From Nemertoderma westbladi (taxonomy: Eukaryota; Xenacoelomorpha; Nemertodermatida; Nemertodermatidae), in the NCBI GenBank assembly GCA_032718475.1, contig JAUCBJ010007385.1, positions 1 to 53,342 of the forward strand: DNA of 53,342 nucleotides. Direction: 5' to 3'. The position numbers and the translations under genes were made by a program. Shown here in pieces: positions 41,461-52,500 of this stretch. The notes under the pieces were generated by a model. The model did no database searches and was not told the DNA's origin. It was given only the letters and a program-made list of their open reading frames with translations. Position 1 is the stretch's first letter, and every line of letters starts with the position of its first letter.

Positions 41461-42850
41461 TGAGCTCTCTAGCGGCAGACTGGAAAACGGCGCCAAGACA
41501 AGGAAATTGGATAAGAATTTACTTCATATTTCCGCGGCAGACAGAAGAAAGAATCTAATTTCTTATACGGAATTAATTTTTTAGCTCTATAGGATAATAA
41601 ATTTCTACTTATTATTGCGAATATTTGGGACTTATATTTCTATTTTTAAATTTTGCTTGTGTTTTATATACCTGTGTTTGTTATAGTTATATTTACTGCT
41701 CAAAAAATACAGTACCTGTCAAAATAAATTTGTTGTTATCTCTATTTTCAGTATTCGTATTGTACAATTTATTGTTACTTATATTTTATAACTTCGGGAA
41801 TAGTTAATAATAATCTGTAACTGCATTTGCTTATTGCGTCTTCCTAGAAGTAATCTGGTCAAAAAAATTTTCATTTCCGCAAAGTTTAGCAAACGTAGAA
41901 ATCTGATAGGCTATTCTCTAATGCCGAAGCCAATAATTATCCCTTGCTGGCTGGCTATAAGAAAGATATAAGATATGTCATGACCAGTTTTCAACATATA
42001 CCCCACCCCAACCATTGGATTTAGTGAGACTCACTCAACAGTAAACACACCAAACCAGCCTGCTTGCTACCTCAGCAGCTCAGCTAGCGGGGAGGGAGTC
42101 AAGTTACCTTAACGTTGCTATGATACAGATAAAAATACTTCCCCATTCACTTACATGTGCAGATTTAATCCTGCTTTAGCGAATATTACAATATTATACA
42201 CTATTTAATATTTAATCAATAAATAATCATACACGAAGTGGGGCCTTCGCGCAGCACGTGAAATGAGTTAATGCTAAGTATCAACTCGAAAGGATTATAA
42301 AAACATAGGAGAAGATTTTCCCGGAAAACGTTAACCCTCTAGCGGGAGACTGGGTAACTGAAGAAGGAAGGATTAGTTTCCCTACAAAGCCACATCCTAT
42401 GGTCTATTACATATCTACCAAGTTTCCGATTGACGGATCATAAATAACGAAATGTTGGAAGGTTTTCACTTTCATACATTTAGCCCTCTAGCGGCATATT
42501 AAAGAACTACGGATCGATCACCTTCCTCACAAAGACGAGGCATGTGGTCTAGTACATACCGGTACTGTATATTCCAAAATTCAGCTTAAATAGATTAAGA
42601 TCAAGGAATTCGCAAAGGTTATCACTTTCCTACATTTCGCCCTCTAGCGGCAGACTCGAAAACTCCGGACCGATTACTGTCCACACAAAGACTTAGGATG
42701 TCTTCTAGTACATATATGACAAGTTTCAGCGTAATCAGATCATAAACAACTAAATGGAAGAATAATTTCACATTCGGGACATTTCGCCCTCTAGCGGCAG
42801 ACTGGAGAACTGCAGACAGATTAGCCTCCTTTGAAATTTACAGCTAATGG
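41368..42850. repeat. Degenerate repeat cluster (gccctctagcggcagac, ~146-bp period)
   Basis: ccctctagcggcagactggaaaact-like blocks occur near 41466, 42338, 42482, 42641 and 42788; the last four are spaced about 145-160 bases, each followed by similar tctagtacatat...aagtttc...gatcataaa sequence. The motif ggccttcgcgcagcacgtga occurs at about 41373 and 42242. It looks like a short satellite or the tail region of an unknown dispersed repeat. Confidence 0.65.
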
Positions 42851-43136
42851 TCTAGTACACCGATATGTTGATATATAATTAGGGATGTCCCGGAATTCCG
42901 GCGGTTTTTGCCCGATTCCGGTTCCGGTCGGAATTGCCGGAATGGGGTCAATTCAGGCCGGAATTTTACCGGAATTGCAAGGTTCATATCTAGTTTGATA
43001 GTTGCAATTAGTCTGTTAAATTATTATCAACATTTATATATTTTTTAAACATTATTACCAATTAGTTTAAGATACTTTTCAACACTTGTAAACAAGTATA
43101 GAAATAAAGTTTTCTTCGACCGTTAGAGCTAACATT

Positions 43137-43284
43137 TAAGGATGAAAGGCATAGATGCCCCTTGAGTAGCCCCTTCAAACCATTCGTGCCGAATCGAAAA
43201 CTGCCTTGGCCCACATACCGGGATCGAACCCACGACCTCCAGATAGATTGTAATTCAATGCAACCACTACACCAAGGTGGAACC
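43137..43284 (-). repeat. tRNA-derived SINE
   Basis: The minus strand has an A box (TGGTGTAGTGG) and a B box (GGTTCGATCCC) about 40 bases apart, with acceptor-like GGTTCCAC/GTGGGCC arms, followed by an unrelated body ending near tttaaggatgaaaggc. It lies inside the hAT-like element. Confidence 0.75.
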
Positions 43285-43525
43285 TAAATAACCTATGTAA
43301 CGAAGGAAAATTCACAGCCACCCTGTTTATTACAGTGAATTCAGTCTTGATGGGTATGTAACACATTTCCAAAAAAATTTCACCTGGTAATCAAACTAAA
43401 ATGGTCCCACCATATGTTACACCACTTAGGTAGTATTCATATACAATTCACAATAATCCTTTTAATTTAAATTAACTAATTAAACCCTTTGTCGTTCTGA
43501 GGATATTTTATGAAATGCATCATTA

Positions 43526-43799
43526 GGCCCGTGCTCCACTGGTAAGTCGTAAGTCGTTTTCAGATTTTATCTTAGTCAGAATCTCAAAATGAATGCCTCC
43601 TTGCTCCATTGGTAACATAAGTCATAAGTCATTTGATAGAAAATATAAGATGCGTCTCACATTTACTGCATGCCAATCACAGGCCTCTTGCCGGATATAC
43701 ACCATAACACATGAGTCATAAGTCAAAAGATGGAACATGGGACATAATCACTTTCGACTCATAAGTCGTAACTTACGACTTACCAGTGGAGCACGGGCC
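43526..43799. mobile_element. PIF/Harbinger-like MITE (274 bp)
   Basis: 29-bp perfect terminal inverted repeats starting GGCCCGTGCTCCACTGG (43526-43554 and 43771-43799) with a TTA duplication on each side (43523-43525 and 43800-43802). Interior aagtcataagtc repeats, no coding capacity. It is nested in the hAT-like element. Confidence 0.85.
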
Positions 43800-44844
43800 T
43801 TAGCGGGTGGTTTTTCCAATTTAATTATTACAATTTGCTTATAAAATGGCGTTTTTTTAGATTGATTTTACATTATTGTACATTGATTTTGTACATTATT
43901 TTACATTGAATTAATTATTAAATAATATGATAATTACAGGCGGCTATATAAATTGCTAACCTTGTAAAGTTAGCAATGGAACTCGATTAACGATTAACAC
44001 AATTACAATTACTACTTTAACCTAAAACTAATATAAATATAAACCGTTATTACAACACGTACAGATCCTGCGAGTTGTCGTTAGTTCAGTTCTGCGTCGT
44101 AGGTGCTGCATAATATAGTAGTTTTGTTTCTATTTACAGCAAATCCATTTCTTACCATAAATCTATTTATTCCCAGCAACAATTAAACTGTGATGAAATA
44201 AAAATGTGATGTACTAGTGGCCTCGTTTATTGTTTTGGTTCGAATAACATGTCACTGTAACATGCTGCTTTCCCTTAAAGACACAAGGATATCGCACCAA
44301 TGGACACAGTGACGCGAAACCGTAGGTATTTGGTTAACGAGGTTTTTAGGTATGAGTCTAAATGCTAAAAACCTAACTTTTGGCCAAAGTTATAGATTTT
44401 AGAAAAAATATAAATAATATAAGATATTACGAAAAAAAAATATATTGAATTCCCTGTCGTATAAGGCCGAAGTACCATCCCGTCCCCATAAACGGCCATA
44501 ACGGCCCAGGCCATTCTCCACTCCACCCACCTTAATTCCCCCCAAGGTTCTGATTCATCTCATTATCAAACTTAGCTGTAGAAATTAAAAAATTCATCTG
44601 TTTCACAAAAAATTATACAGTTTAATGGGTCATTTAGTGTATTTCACTAATTATTCCGGTTCCGGCCGGAATTCCGGTCGGAATATTCCGGCATGTTGAA
44701 TTCCGGTTCCGGTACCGACCGAAATCAAAATATCGATTCCGGGACATCCATATATATAATGTAACTAAATATGTTTTAGTAAAGAGATACAAACCGGTAA
44801 TAGTTAGTTAGTTAAACCTAAAAGTATAAGTGGAGCTGATTGAG

Positions 44845-47790
44845 TTAGAGTTTAATATAAACCAAACAGTTACGGACAGTTTCGTAAACAAATAATCCTT
44901 GATTGGTTCCAGCAGCCAACCCACCGAACCCGTCTACCGGCACCGCACCCAATCGGGATACTTTACTTCCATCATCAACCGAGCGATAAACACCGACATA
45001 ATGTTTATCATCTTCTTCTAAAGGAACTAAGAGATACCATCCGCCTTGGTACAGCCGCTTCACTCCCCCGATAGGGACGGATTTACCGCAATCTAGAACG
45101 GAGTGCGTTCTATCCAATACGAGGGTAACGTTGGGGTTGGAGCCGCGAACGTTATAGTCGCAGACGGATATCTTCCGTTCGTCGGGTTGGAATAGAAAGG
45201 CGGTTAATGGGTTGTAGCCGTACCTACCGGTACCAATAAGTCTCCCGGGTTGATCGACACGGGAAATCCAACTAATCGAACAATCGTTTGTGTTAAATGT
45301 AATAATGTAATTACATTCAGTAATTACATATACATAACGACCCCAATACCGCAACAACCCAGTTATAGATCCTAGAGGTCTACCGAGGTGTCTCTCGTTA
45401 CCCAGACAACGATGTCGGACTTTCCCTCCAACCGCCTCTGTATCTATAAGAAACAGACAAACATCCGTCGCGGCGATCCAGATTGTATCGCTGCGACCCT
45501 CCAAGAATAGAATCGGTTTCTTTGCGGCGTTGCAGTTGCTTTTTACCCCAACTGGTTCTCCACGTGGAGATAAAGAATCGTCGGCGTTGACGTTATAGAA
45601 ACAGATCCTGTTGGTTACGGAGTCGGTTATCCCCAGGATCCTCCCGCCACCACCAATCGGGCCGACTTTACCGATTCCCATTCTCTGACAATCGATCCGA
45701 CAAGTCTCCTTTAGAGTCGGACGTTTTAGTAAAACTTTCTCATATTGGAGGAGATCAAATCGCATCTCCATTTCAACCCCCACTGGATCCCCCACCTTCT
45801 TCAGTTTCCCTGAATCCCCCACTTTCTCTACCTCCACAGGATCCCCCGCCTTCACCAGACCCACTGGATCCTCTACCTCCCCTGGATTCCCCGCCTTCAC
45901 CAGACCCACTGGATCCCCCGCCTTCACCAGACCCACTGGATCCTCTACCTCCACTGGATCACCCACCTTCACCAGACCCACTGGATCCCCCGCCTTCACC
46001 AGACCCACTGGATCCTCTACCTCCACTGGATCACCCACCTTCACCAGACCCACTGAATCCCCCGCCTTCACCAGACCCACTGGATCCCCCGCCTTCACCA
46101 GACCCACTGGATCCTCTACCTCCACTGGATCACCCACCTTAACCAGACCCACTGGATCCCCCGCCTTCACCAGACCCACTGGATCCTCTACCTCCACTGG
46201 ATCACCCACCTTCACCAGACCCACTGGATCCCCCGCCTTCACCAGACCCACTGGATCCTCTACCTCCACTTGATCACCCACCTTCACCGGACCCACTGGA
46301 TCCCCCGCCTTCACCAGACCCACTGGATCCTCTACCTCCACTGGATCACCCACCATCACCAGACCCACTGGATCCCCCGCCTTCACCAGACCCACTGGAA
46401 CCTCTACCTCCACCGGATCCCCCGCCTTCACCAGACCCACTGGATCCTCTACCTCCACTGGATCACCCACCTTCACCAGACCCACTAGATCCCCCGCCTT
46501 CACCAGACCCACTGGATCCTCTACCTCCACTGGATCACCCACCTTCACCAGACCCACTGGATCCCTTGCCTTCACCAGACCCACTGGATCCTCTACCTTC
46601 TCCACCTCCACTGGATCCCCCACCTTCACTAGACCCACTGGATCCCCAACCTTATCCACCCCCACTGGATCCCCCACCATCTCCATCTCCTCTGGATCCC
46701 TCCCCTTCTCTCCTAAATCCCCTTTATTTACGACACATACACGACCGATAAACCCTCCCAACCCCTCTGGTAACTCGACTGGAACGAAACGTACTTCCGG
46801 CACCGCAACAAGTTCAACCTCAGAGATCCGCTGCTCGATTTCTTTGTATTTCTTTAGGATCTTCTTGGCTTCCGGTATTTCTTTGATCAACTCGGAATTC
46901 TTTATCTTCTTATAATATTCGTTTTCTTCAGGAATTCTAATATCAGCGAGATTTTCTTTTGCTGCGGATATTTTACCCGCCGTTTCGGTTTTTAGATCCC
47001 CAATCTCCTTCATCATCGCATCTTCAGCCGCCTTTAATTCGTTGTATAAACATTGGAAGTGTTTGCGGACGTCGTCGGTGGAAACTTTAGTGACGTCGTC
47101 TAAATCCTCCCGAACTCCTTCCAACACTGTTAGTTTATTCTCCAATCGCGATCTCAACTTCCACGGACCGTCTACTAAGTTTCCTCGGATTGTTTGACAG
47201 ACTTCGTTTGAATACAAAATCGCGTGATCTTTAGAAACACCGTCAACTGAATGGCATTGACGGCATACCAGAGATTCGCATTTCTCGCAATAATGGCGTT
47301 TGTTTAGACCGTGGTTTCCACACAGATCCGGATCCGGTTCTTTAGATCCACCAACTGCTCCTTGTTTTTCCAGGTCGATGTCGTCAAAGCTGCATCCCGC
47401 CTGTCCACCCGCTGCTGCCGAATCAGTTTGGTTAACATCATCACAGACATGGAAGAGTTCACACGGTCGGCACAATTCTGTCCCGCAATCTTTACAGGGA
47501 TTAGTTCCTTTATTTTTTCGACATTCCTCACAAGGCTTTTCTTTACGAATCAAATCGATCATAGCGGTGACGATATGAATGACGGCCGGCAACGATTCGA
47601 GTTTCTTCACCTCGGTAGGATTCCGACACCGCGGACATTCTATCGATAGTCCATCACCGAGTTGTTTAGAAACTTTAGCGATACATTTGAAGCAAAACGA
47701 GTGAGAACACTTCAACACTCGCGGCTTCTCCAATAATCGTAGACAAATAGAACATTCCAACTCTCGTTCCAGTAATTGTTCTTGTTCCAT
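44845..47790 (-). CDS. TRIM-like RING/B-box protein with central minisatellite (981 aa)
   Basis: A single uninterrupted frame from ATG at 47790. Residues 13-55 form a C3HC4 RING finger (C13, C16, C28, H30, C33, C36, C52, C55), the E2-binding module of ubiquitin ligases. A B-box-like Cys-rich segment lies near 86-116 and a second B-box near 155-190 (CGNHGLNKRHYCEKC, CRQCH...H). A coiled coil spans about 210-340. Residues ~360-675 are a repeat of GDPVGLVK and DPVEVE units. The C-terminal ~300 residues resemble a beta-propeller-like region (repeated ITDSVTNRICFYNV, TIWIAATDVCLFLID, ISVCDYNV strands), as in NHL-type TRIMs, but I cannot assign the fold firmly. Likely a cytosolic E3 ligase; the substrate is unknown. 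The intronless structure suggests a retroposed or lineage-expanded TRIM. Confidence 0.85.
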   Translation of the reverse strand: MEQEQLLERELECSICLRLLEKPRVLKCSHSFCFKCIAKVSKQLGDGLSIECPRCRNPTEVKKLESLPAVIHIVTAMIDLIRKEKPCEECRKNKGTNPCKDCGTELCRPCELFHVCDDVNQTDSAAAGGQAGCSFDDIDLEKQGAVGGSKEPDPDLCGNHGLNKRHYCEKCESLVCRQCHSVDGVSKDHAILYSNEVCQTIRGNLVDGPWKLRSRLENKLTVLEGVREDLDDVTKVSTDDVRKHFQCLYNELKAAEDAMMKEIGDLKTETAGKISAAKENLADIRIPEENEYYKKIKNSELIKEIPEAKKILKKYKEIEQRISEVELVAVPEVRFVPVELPEGLGGFIGRVCVVNKGDLGEKGRDPEEMEMVGDPVGVDKVGDPVGLVKVGDPVEVEKVEDPVGLVKARDPVGLVKVGDPVEVEDPVGLVKAGDLVGLVKVGDPVEVEDPVGLVKAGDPVEVEVPVGLVKAGDPVGLVMVGDPVEVEDPVGLVKAGDPVGPVKVGDQVEVEDPVGLVKAGDPVGLVKVGDPVEVEDPVGLVKAGDPVGLVKVGDPVEVEDPVGLVKAGDPVGLVKAGDSVGLVKVGDPVEVEDPVGLVKAGDPVGLVKVGDPVEVEDPVGLVKAGDPVGLVKAGNPGEVEDPVGLVKAGDPVEVEKVGDSGKLKKVGDPVGVEMEMRFDLLQYEKVLLKRPTLKETCRIDCQRMGIGKVGPIGGGGRILGITDSVTNRICFYNVNADDSLSPRGEPVGVKSNCNAAKKPILFLEGRSDTIWIAATDVCLFLIDTEAVGGKVRHRCLGNERHLGRPLGSITGLLRYWGRYVYVITECNYIITFNTNDCSISWISRVDQPGRLIGTGRYGYNPLTAFLFQPDERKISVCDYNVRGSNPNVTLVLDRTHSVLDCGKSVPIGGVKRLYQGGWYLLVPLEEDDKHYVGVYRSVDDGSKVSRLGAVPVDGFGGLAAGTNQGLFVYETVRNCLVYIKL
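45790..46700 (-). repeat. Coding minisatellite in the TRIM-like gene
   Basis: Units of 27 bp (G-D-P-V-G-L-V-K plus Ala/Val) and 18 bp (D-P-V-E-V-E) form a higher-order period of about 72 bp (27+18+27), repeated about eight times with small variants. All length changes are multiples of 3, so the frame is kept. Confidence 0.9.
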
Positions 47791-47899
47791 TATCAGATCA
47801 GATAGTAGGCCTACTGCTACTGATCAGCTCACTGTCTGTGTTGCTGTGTTGTGTTGTACTGCTGTACTGACAGTTGAGCTGTGTGGGTTGATTGATTGA

Positions 47900-47906
47900 T
47901 TTTATA
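47900..47906 (-). promoter_or_regulatory. TATA box of the TRIM-like gene
   Basis: TATAAAA on the minus strand, 110 bases before the ATG, allowing a leader of about 80 nt. A CA-rich leader (acacaacacagcaacac) follows. Confidence 0.5.
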
Positions 47907-48007
47907 CATACTGCACGCACATTACTGCATTACTGAATAGGCCTATACTCTATAGGCCTATATACTTAAATCCTAATTTACCGGAAATTTATTTTGCATT
48001 GTTTTAA

Positions 48008-49092
48008 CCCTCCCCCGGTAACGTCAACGTGGGGTAAAATAATACCCCAAGGGGATTACTTTTGATATTTTTCGACAATCTCTCATATTATGTATGTCCA
48101 ACTTCATAGTATCTTCCAAAAAACTTGTAATCTACCGATTGTGGGGGTCAAACCCATAAAATTTTGTTTATGAAAAATCAAAAATGTTATGGGCACTTAA
48201 TTTGAAAACAACTTAGTTAGGTAAGATGGGGTATAAAAATACCCCATAACGTTATGGTGCTCGTTTAGTGGTGCTTTGTGACTCATTTGGGTTTCATTGG
48301 AACCACAATGGTCGATTTAGTTGTACTAGACAGCTAGAGGCATGTTTTAACTTTGTTTTTTAAGACCAAATTATCAGTATTATGAAGCTACTGTATTGTG
48401 TATGGCCTGTATTTCACAACCCAAGACTTAGGCCTAATCGCGATGCGATACATAGATTGCTAAGTATATGTGAATAATTCTTATTGTGTAGGCTTTCTTA
48501 GAGGCGTTCTGGCCTTTTGGGTCTCATTTTGGGTTCATTGAAACTGCAATGTATAATTTAGTTGGACAATAATCACATTTTATGACCAAATCATCAGTAC
48601 TTTTGCAGTCATGGTGTATATTTCATATTACAATTCAAGATCTTGTGCTATTGCGAGGTGATATATCTGTATATATATATCACTTTGTTGACTTTTAGTG
48701 GTGGTATTTGACTCATTTTATGCTTATTGGAACTGCAATGGTATACTTCAGGGTGTACTTGACCCATAACACCACTAAAAAACCTAAAATGAGAAACACT
48801 CTCACAGCTAATGCTTCGCTATGATAGTATCTTGTTGCAAAACGCCCCATCGCGACGTTAACGATGATCGCGATTGTAGTGGGATAACTTTTGTGGCATT
48901 GAGCGTTGGGTAGACTTCAACCAAATTGAAAAAAAAAATTCACAACTTATTTTTTCACCATTTGACAAATTCTGGGAGGGGGATTGCAAGTGTTTTTCTG
49001 TTTAATGTTACTTAAAATGTCTTATCAATTTGGGGTATAAAAATACCCCATGTTACCGGTGAAGGATAATTTTTTACCATACCGGGGCAGGG
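48008..49092. mobile_element. piggyBac-like MITE (1,085 bp)
   Basis: The ends CCCTCCCCCGGTA and TACCGGGGCAGGG are inverted repeats (one mismatch), start with CCCT as piggyBac ends do, and are flanked by TTAA (48004-48007 and 49093-49096). Just inside are GGGGTA...TACCCC foldbacks at both ends. The interior has three diverged ~200-bp repeats around ctcattttgggttcattggaactgcaatgg. No transposase frame. Confidence 0.85.
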
Positions 49093-49096
49093 TTAA

Positions 49097-50016
49097 GTAA
49101 ATCGGGCTGTCCAATTACTGTAAATCAGTAAATTAATGGACGGCAGGATAATATATGTTTACAATTATATAATAAAATTGACTTGCCTAGGTAACATCTA
49201 GGTCTAATTCTGTACAGTAGTTTACAATAAATCACGTGTATATGGTATTAAACTTGAAATAAAATTAACTTTACAGTTTAAAATATATCAGTTACGTAGC
49301 TACAGTTTAAAAAGTAGTATCGCATACCGAGGGTAAAATTTATTTGACAGGGTACAATAAAATTCAAAGATATGTTATACCTATTATATGTAAAACCTTT
49401 TAGTGTAATCTACTGATCCTCCAATTTTTATTCAACATATAATTATTTTACTTAGAGGTTAAACTTTTTTTTTAACTATTATTCGCGAACTAGTAGTTTT
49501 AACCAGATTTTAACCATTACATATGCTATTAAATATAATTTATGTAGTTCTAACATAACTTATTTACATATATCAACGTACTTAGATTTATTTTGTATTA
49601 TTGTTCGATTGTTGATTTTACTTGTACAGGTTCAACAAGCTTAGGCTTTCTAATACCTTAAACATTAAACATTAAAATCAAGGACTTCTAGAACATAGTA
49701 TTTATTCTATGTCTAGAATATATACTATATTCTAGAAGTCCTTGATAAAATACGAACACGTAGTTTAAAACTTATCACATATGTACAGTAAAATTAACTC
49801 GAAATATCAGTATAATTTTATACAATAAAACAAGGTAGACAAAAAATAAAACAAGGTAGACAAAAAATAAAACAAGGTAGACATCAATAAAACAGAAAAA
49901 TTAAATAAAAAACAAGTAGAAAATGTGCAATATTCGATTAAAATGGAGGGATAGCCTTATGAGGTTTTACCTCGTTTCCATAGGGTCCCTGTGCTCTATG
50001 CGGCAGACAATATTAT
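49097..50016. other. AT-rich stretch without a gene
   Basis: No coding signal. It contains a foldback (49677-49746) and three 21-bp tandem copies of an aataaaacaaggtagac unit (about 49826-49885). Part of it may be the 3' untranslated region of the minus-strand LINE that follows. Confidence 0.5.
49677..49746. repeat. Foldback with 17-bp perfect arms
   Basis: ATCAAGGACTTCTAGAA (49677-49693) and its complement (49730-49746) enclose 36 bases that can themselves form ACATAG/CTATGT and CTAGAATATA-type stems. Confidence 0.85.
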
Positions 50017-52500
50017 TTGCACCAAAATTGTAATGAAAATGGAATGGCGCCAATGAAATGAAAGTCTAAAAGTAACTTTAAAAAAAGTCAATAAATACAA
50101 TAATAAAAACACTTAGGCCTATAAAATAAATAATTATGAAGTTCAATAAAATACAATGTTTGTTATCTTAATTAATAATTATAACAGCTGCTGTAGGTAG
50201 TAGTCTTCGAGGTTGTGTTTGAACACTTCTAAAGTTTTCACGTTCGTTAAGCTTTGAGGCAGTTCGTTCCAAATTTTTGGGCCCAAGTAAGTGAACGCTT
50301 TCTTGCCGCAAACTGTCGTACAATGGGGGAGCACAGCTGATGACTCAGTAGAACGCAGTGAGTGTGTTTGACAACGAATGTTAACGAAGTCTGACATGAA
50401 ATCGGGTGATATGTTGTTAACAATTTTGAACATATGTGTTGCTACTGTATAACTGTATTTATTCTTTCGTTTAGAGGGAGCCAATTTATTTATTTGAAGT
50501 GTTGGATTCCGATATGTTCATGGGGACCGTTAACCAAGGCAATATCTAACACATTTCCTCTGCAGTGCTTCCAATTGCTTACGAAGGCGTTGAGTTATGC
50601 TGTAAAACCAAGTAGATGCGGCGTAATCGATATGTGGCTGTATTTCAATCTATTGTTACATTTCTTTATTACCTTTGTGGCCATATCGGTCCCACTTAGA
50701 TGTTGGTCTAGCACGGAGCCAAGGTAAGTGACCGATTTTGCATTTTTTTATACACAATAGACTTCTAGTTCAGGTGAAGAAGCTATCTTATGGTGTGTTC
50801 CAATGAGTATGCTGTAGGTCTTATCAAAGTTTATTGTCAGTTTATTTTGTACGCACCAGTCGAATACTCTGTCCATTGTTGAACTCAAACTTTTAGAAAT
50901 TAATTCTGAGTCATCATTGGTTTTTATTAAGTTTGTGTCATCGGCAAAGGTTGGGTCCAGGGTGTCATCCTCTATTACCATGTGGAAGTCGTTAGTGTCT
51001 CCTTGGTACAGTAGAACTCCCAAGATAGATCCCTGGGAAACCCCATATTTAATAGGTTTAGTCTCCGATCGTGTGTTGCCAATAGCAACGTACTGTTGTC
51101 TACCAGAGAGATATGATTCGAACCAATCTTTTGTTTTATCGGTAGCGCCCGTAGCCTTTAGTTTTTCTAATAATATATTGTGATTTACACAGTCAAAGGC
51201 TTTTCGAAAGTCTGTGGTGATGATACCAGTGAGATTGGCATTGTCTAATAGCGCTATCTACAAAGACTAATGCGGTTTCAGTTGAATATCCCCCCCGAAA
51301 GCCCGATTGAAGTTTACTTATTAGTTTGTTATTGATATAGAGGTCTTGTAGCTGGTTAAATGCAACTCTTTCAAGTATTTTAGACAATATTGGAAGTAAT
51401 GAGAGTAGGCGAAAGTTTCCTCTCTCTAGTCGCGAACCACTGCTTTTATATGCAGTCTTTACACAAGCGATCTTGTAACTTGTATGGTACTTAGTGGTTA
51501 TTATAGATTGGTTAATAATATTCAGCAGGGGGGATATAATGACTGATAACCCATCATTTATTATCTTTGGCGGTATCTCATCCGATCCCGTGGCTTTAGA
51601 AACATCAACCCTAGAACATATTTTGTAAACCTCGTCATATGTCGTAGGGTGTATTTCGAAAGAATTTTCCACAACTCCCAGTTTTTTGTAATAGTCCACG
51701 GGGGCCATGTCTTTCAATGCTTTCCAAAGTTTTTTACTGTCTTTACCAGCCAATGCAATTTTCTCTTTGATATACGCAGTCTTCTTCTTTCGAATTATAG
51801 TTGTAGTTTCATTGCGGGTTTGTTTTAGAAGTTGTTCATCATTATGGCTGCGTGTCTCTTGGAATCTATGGGTTTGATTGACTGTGATTTCTATTAATAA
51901 TGGCTTCTTTGACCTCAGTATCCACCCAGGGCTGTGAATGACATCGAACTCGATACTCGCGTTTGGGTTCTAGTTTATCTAGGGCAGTATTTAGAGCTAT
52001 CGCTAAAATATTGGTTGCCTCATCCACATCGGTAGTAGTTGCTATCTTATCTATTTCTCTATTGTTATGTAATTCGAATATAAGTTTCTTAGCGGTATAT
52101 TCATTATAGGATCTACACTTGATATAATTTGGTTCCTTAGGAAAACATTTTTTTACGTTTTCTAGTTGCAAACCCCACGTAATATTTTAATTGTACATGT
52201 AATAATTACTCCAGCAGTAATTACCATATTTGGGTTTGAAACAAAGATATGGTCCAATAGTGTAGCCATGACCATACTACAGATACGACCCGCCAAGCTG
52301 CTGCAAAGCCCCTAAATTTAGTGGGCCAGTTATTTCTCTTAGATAGAACCCCTGAAACAATAGGTCTAGCGCGTCGAAAGCACTTGGCCTTAACTAAAAT
52401 TATGTCCTCTTTCAGATGAGGCAAATAAAAAGTTAATAGCTCCAGTAGTTTTCGAGATATGAGGAGTTCCTGGCACCCATACCATATCAGCACTTCTCGG
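50017..52500 (-). pseudogene. Decayed Jockey/CR1-like LINE, minus strand
   Basis: Reading 52171 down to 50179, fragments of one reverse-transcriptase protein appear in several frames: 51866-52171 (upstream linker), 51193-51753 (RT N-terminal part with KATGSDEIPPKII, GNFRLLSLLPILSKILE and SGFRGGYSTETAL), 50748-51023 (GVLLYQGD... and motif C as FADDTNL, then NKLTINFDKT), and 50179-50484 (C-terminal SLRSTESS...KAFTYLGPKIWNELPQSL, typical of Jockey/CR1-like elements). At least three frame breaks or stops. The endonuclease is not recognised; 52172-52500 may belong to it or to another repeat. Confidence 0.8.

Larger units (their letters stand above)
42880..44752. mobile_element. hAT-like non-autonomous DNA transposon (1.87 kb)
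   Basis: The left end TAGGGATGTCCCGGAAT and right end ATTCCGGGACATCCATA are inverted repeats over 17 bases with one mismatch. They are flanked by an 8-bp duplication TATATAAT (42872-42879 and 44753-44760), the hallmark length for hAT. Subterminal sequence on both sides is packed with GGAAT/ATTCC and CCGG repeats. There is no transposase. Two younger repeats sit inside. Confidence 0.8.

Noticed and set aside
41625-41807. 60-codon hydrophobic ORF
   Set aside because: Low-complexity Leu/Phe/Tyr-rich frame in AT-rich DNA, with no conservation or neighbouring gene signals.
43206-43284. Functional tRNA gene
   Set aside because: A and B boxes are present but the cloverleaf is imperfect and a SINE body is attached, so a tRNA-derived SINE fits better.
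46270-46751. His/Pro-rich plus-strand frames over the TRIM minisatellite
   Set aside because: Opposite-strand reading of a coding minisatellite whose length changes are multiples of three; no upstream signal.
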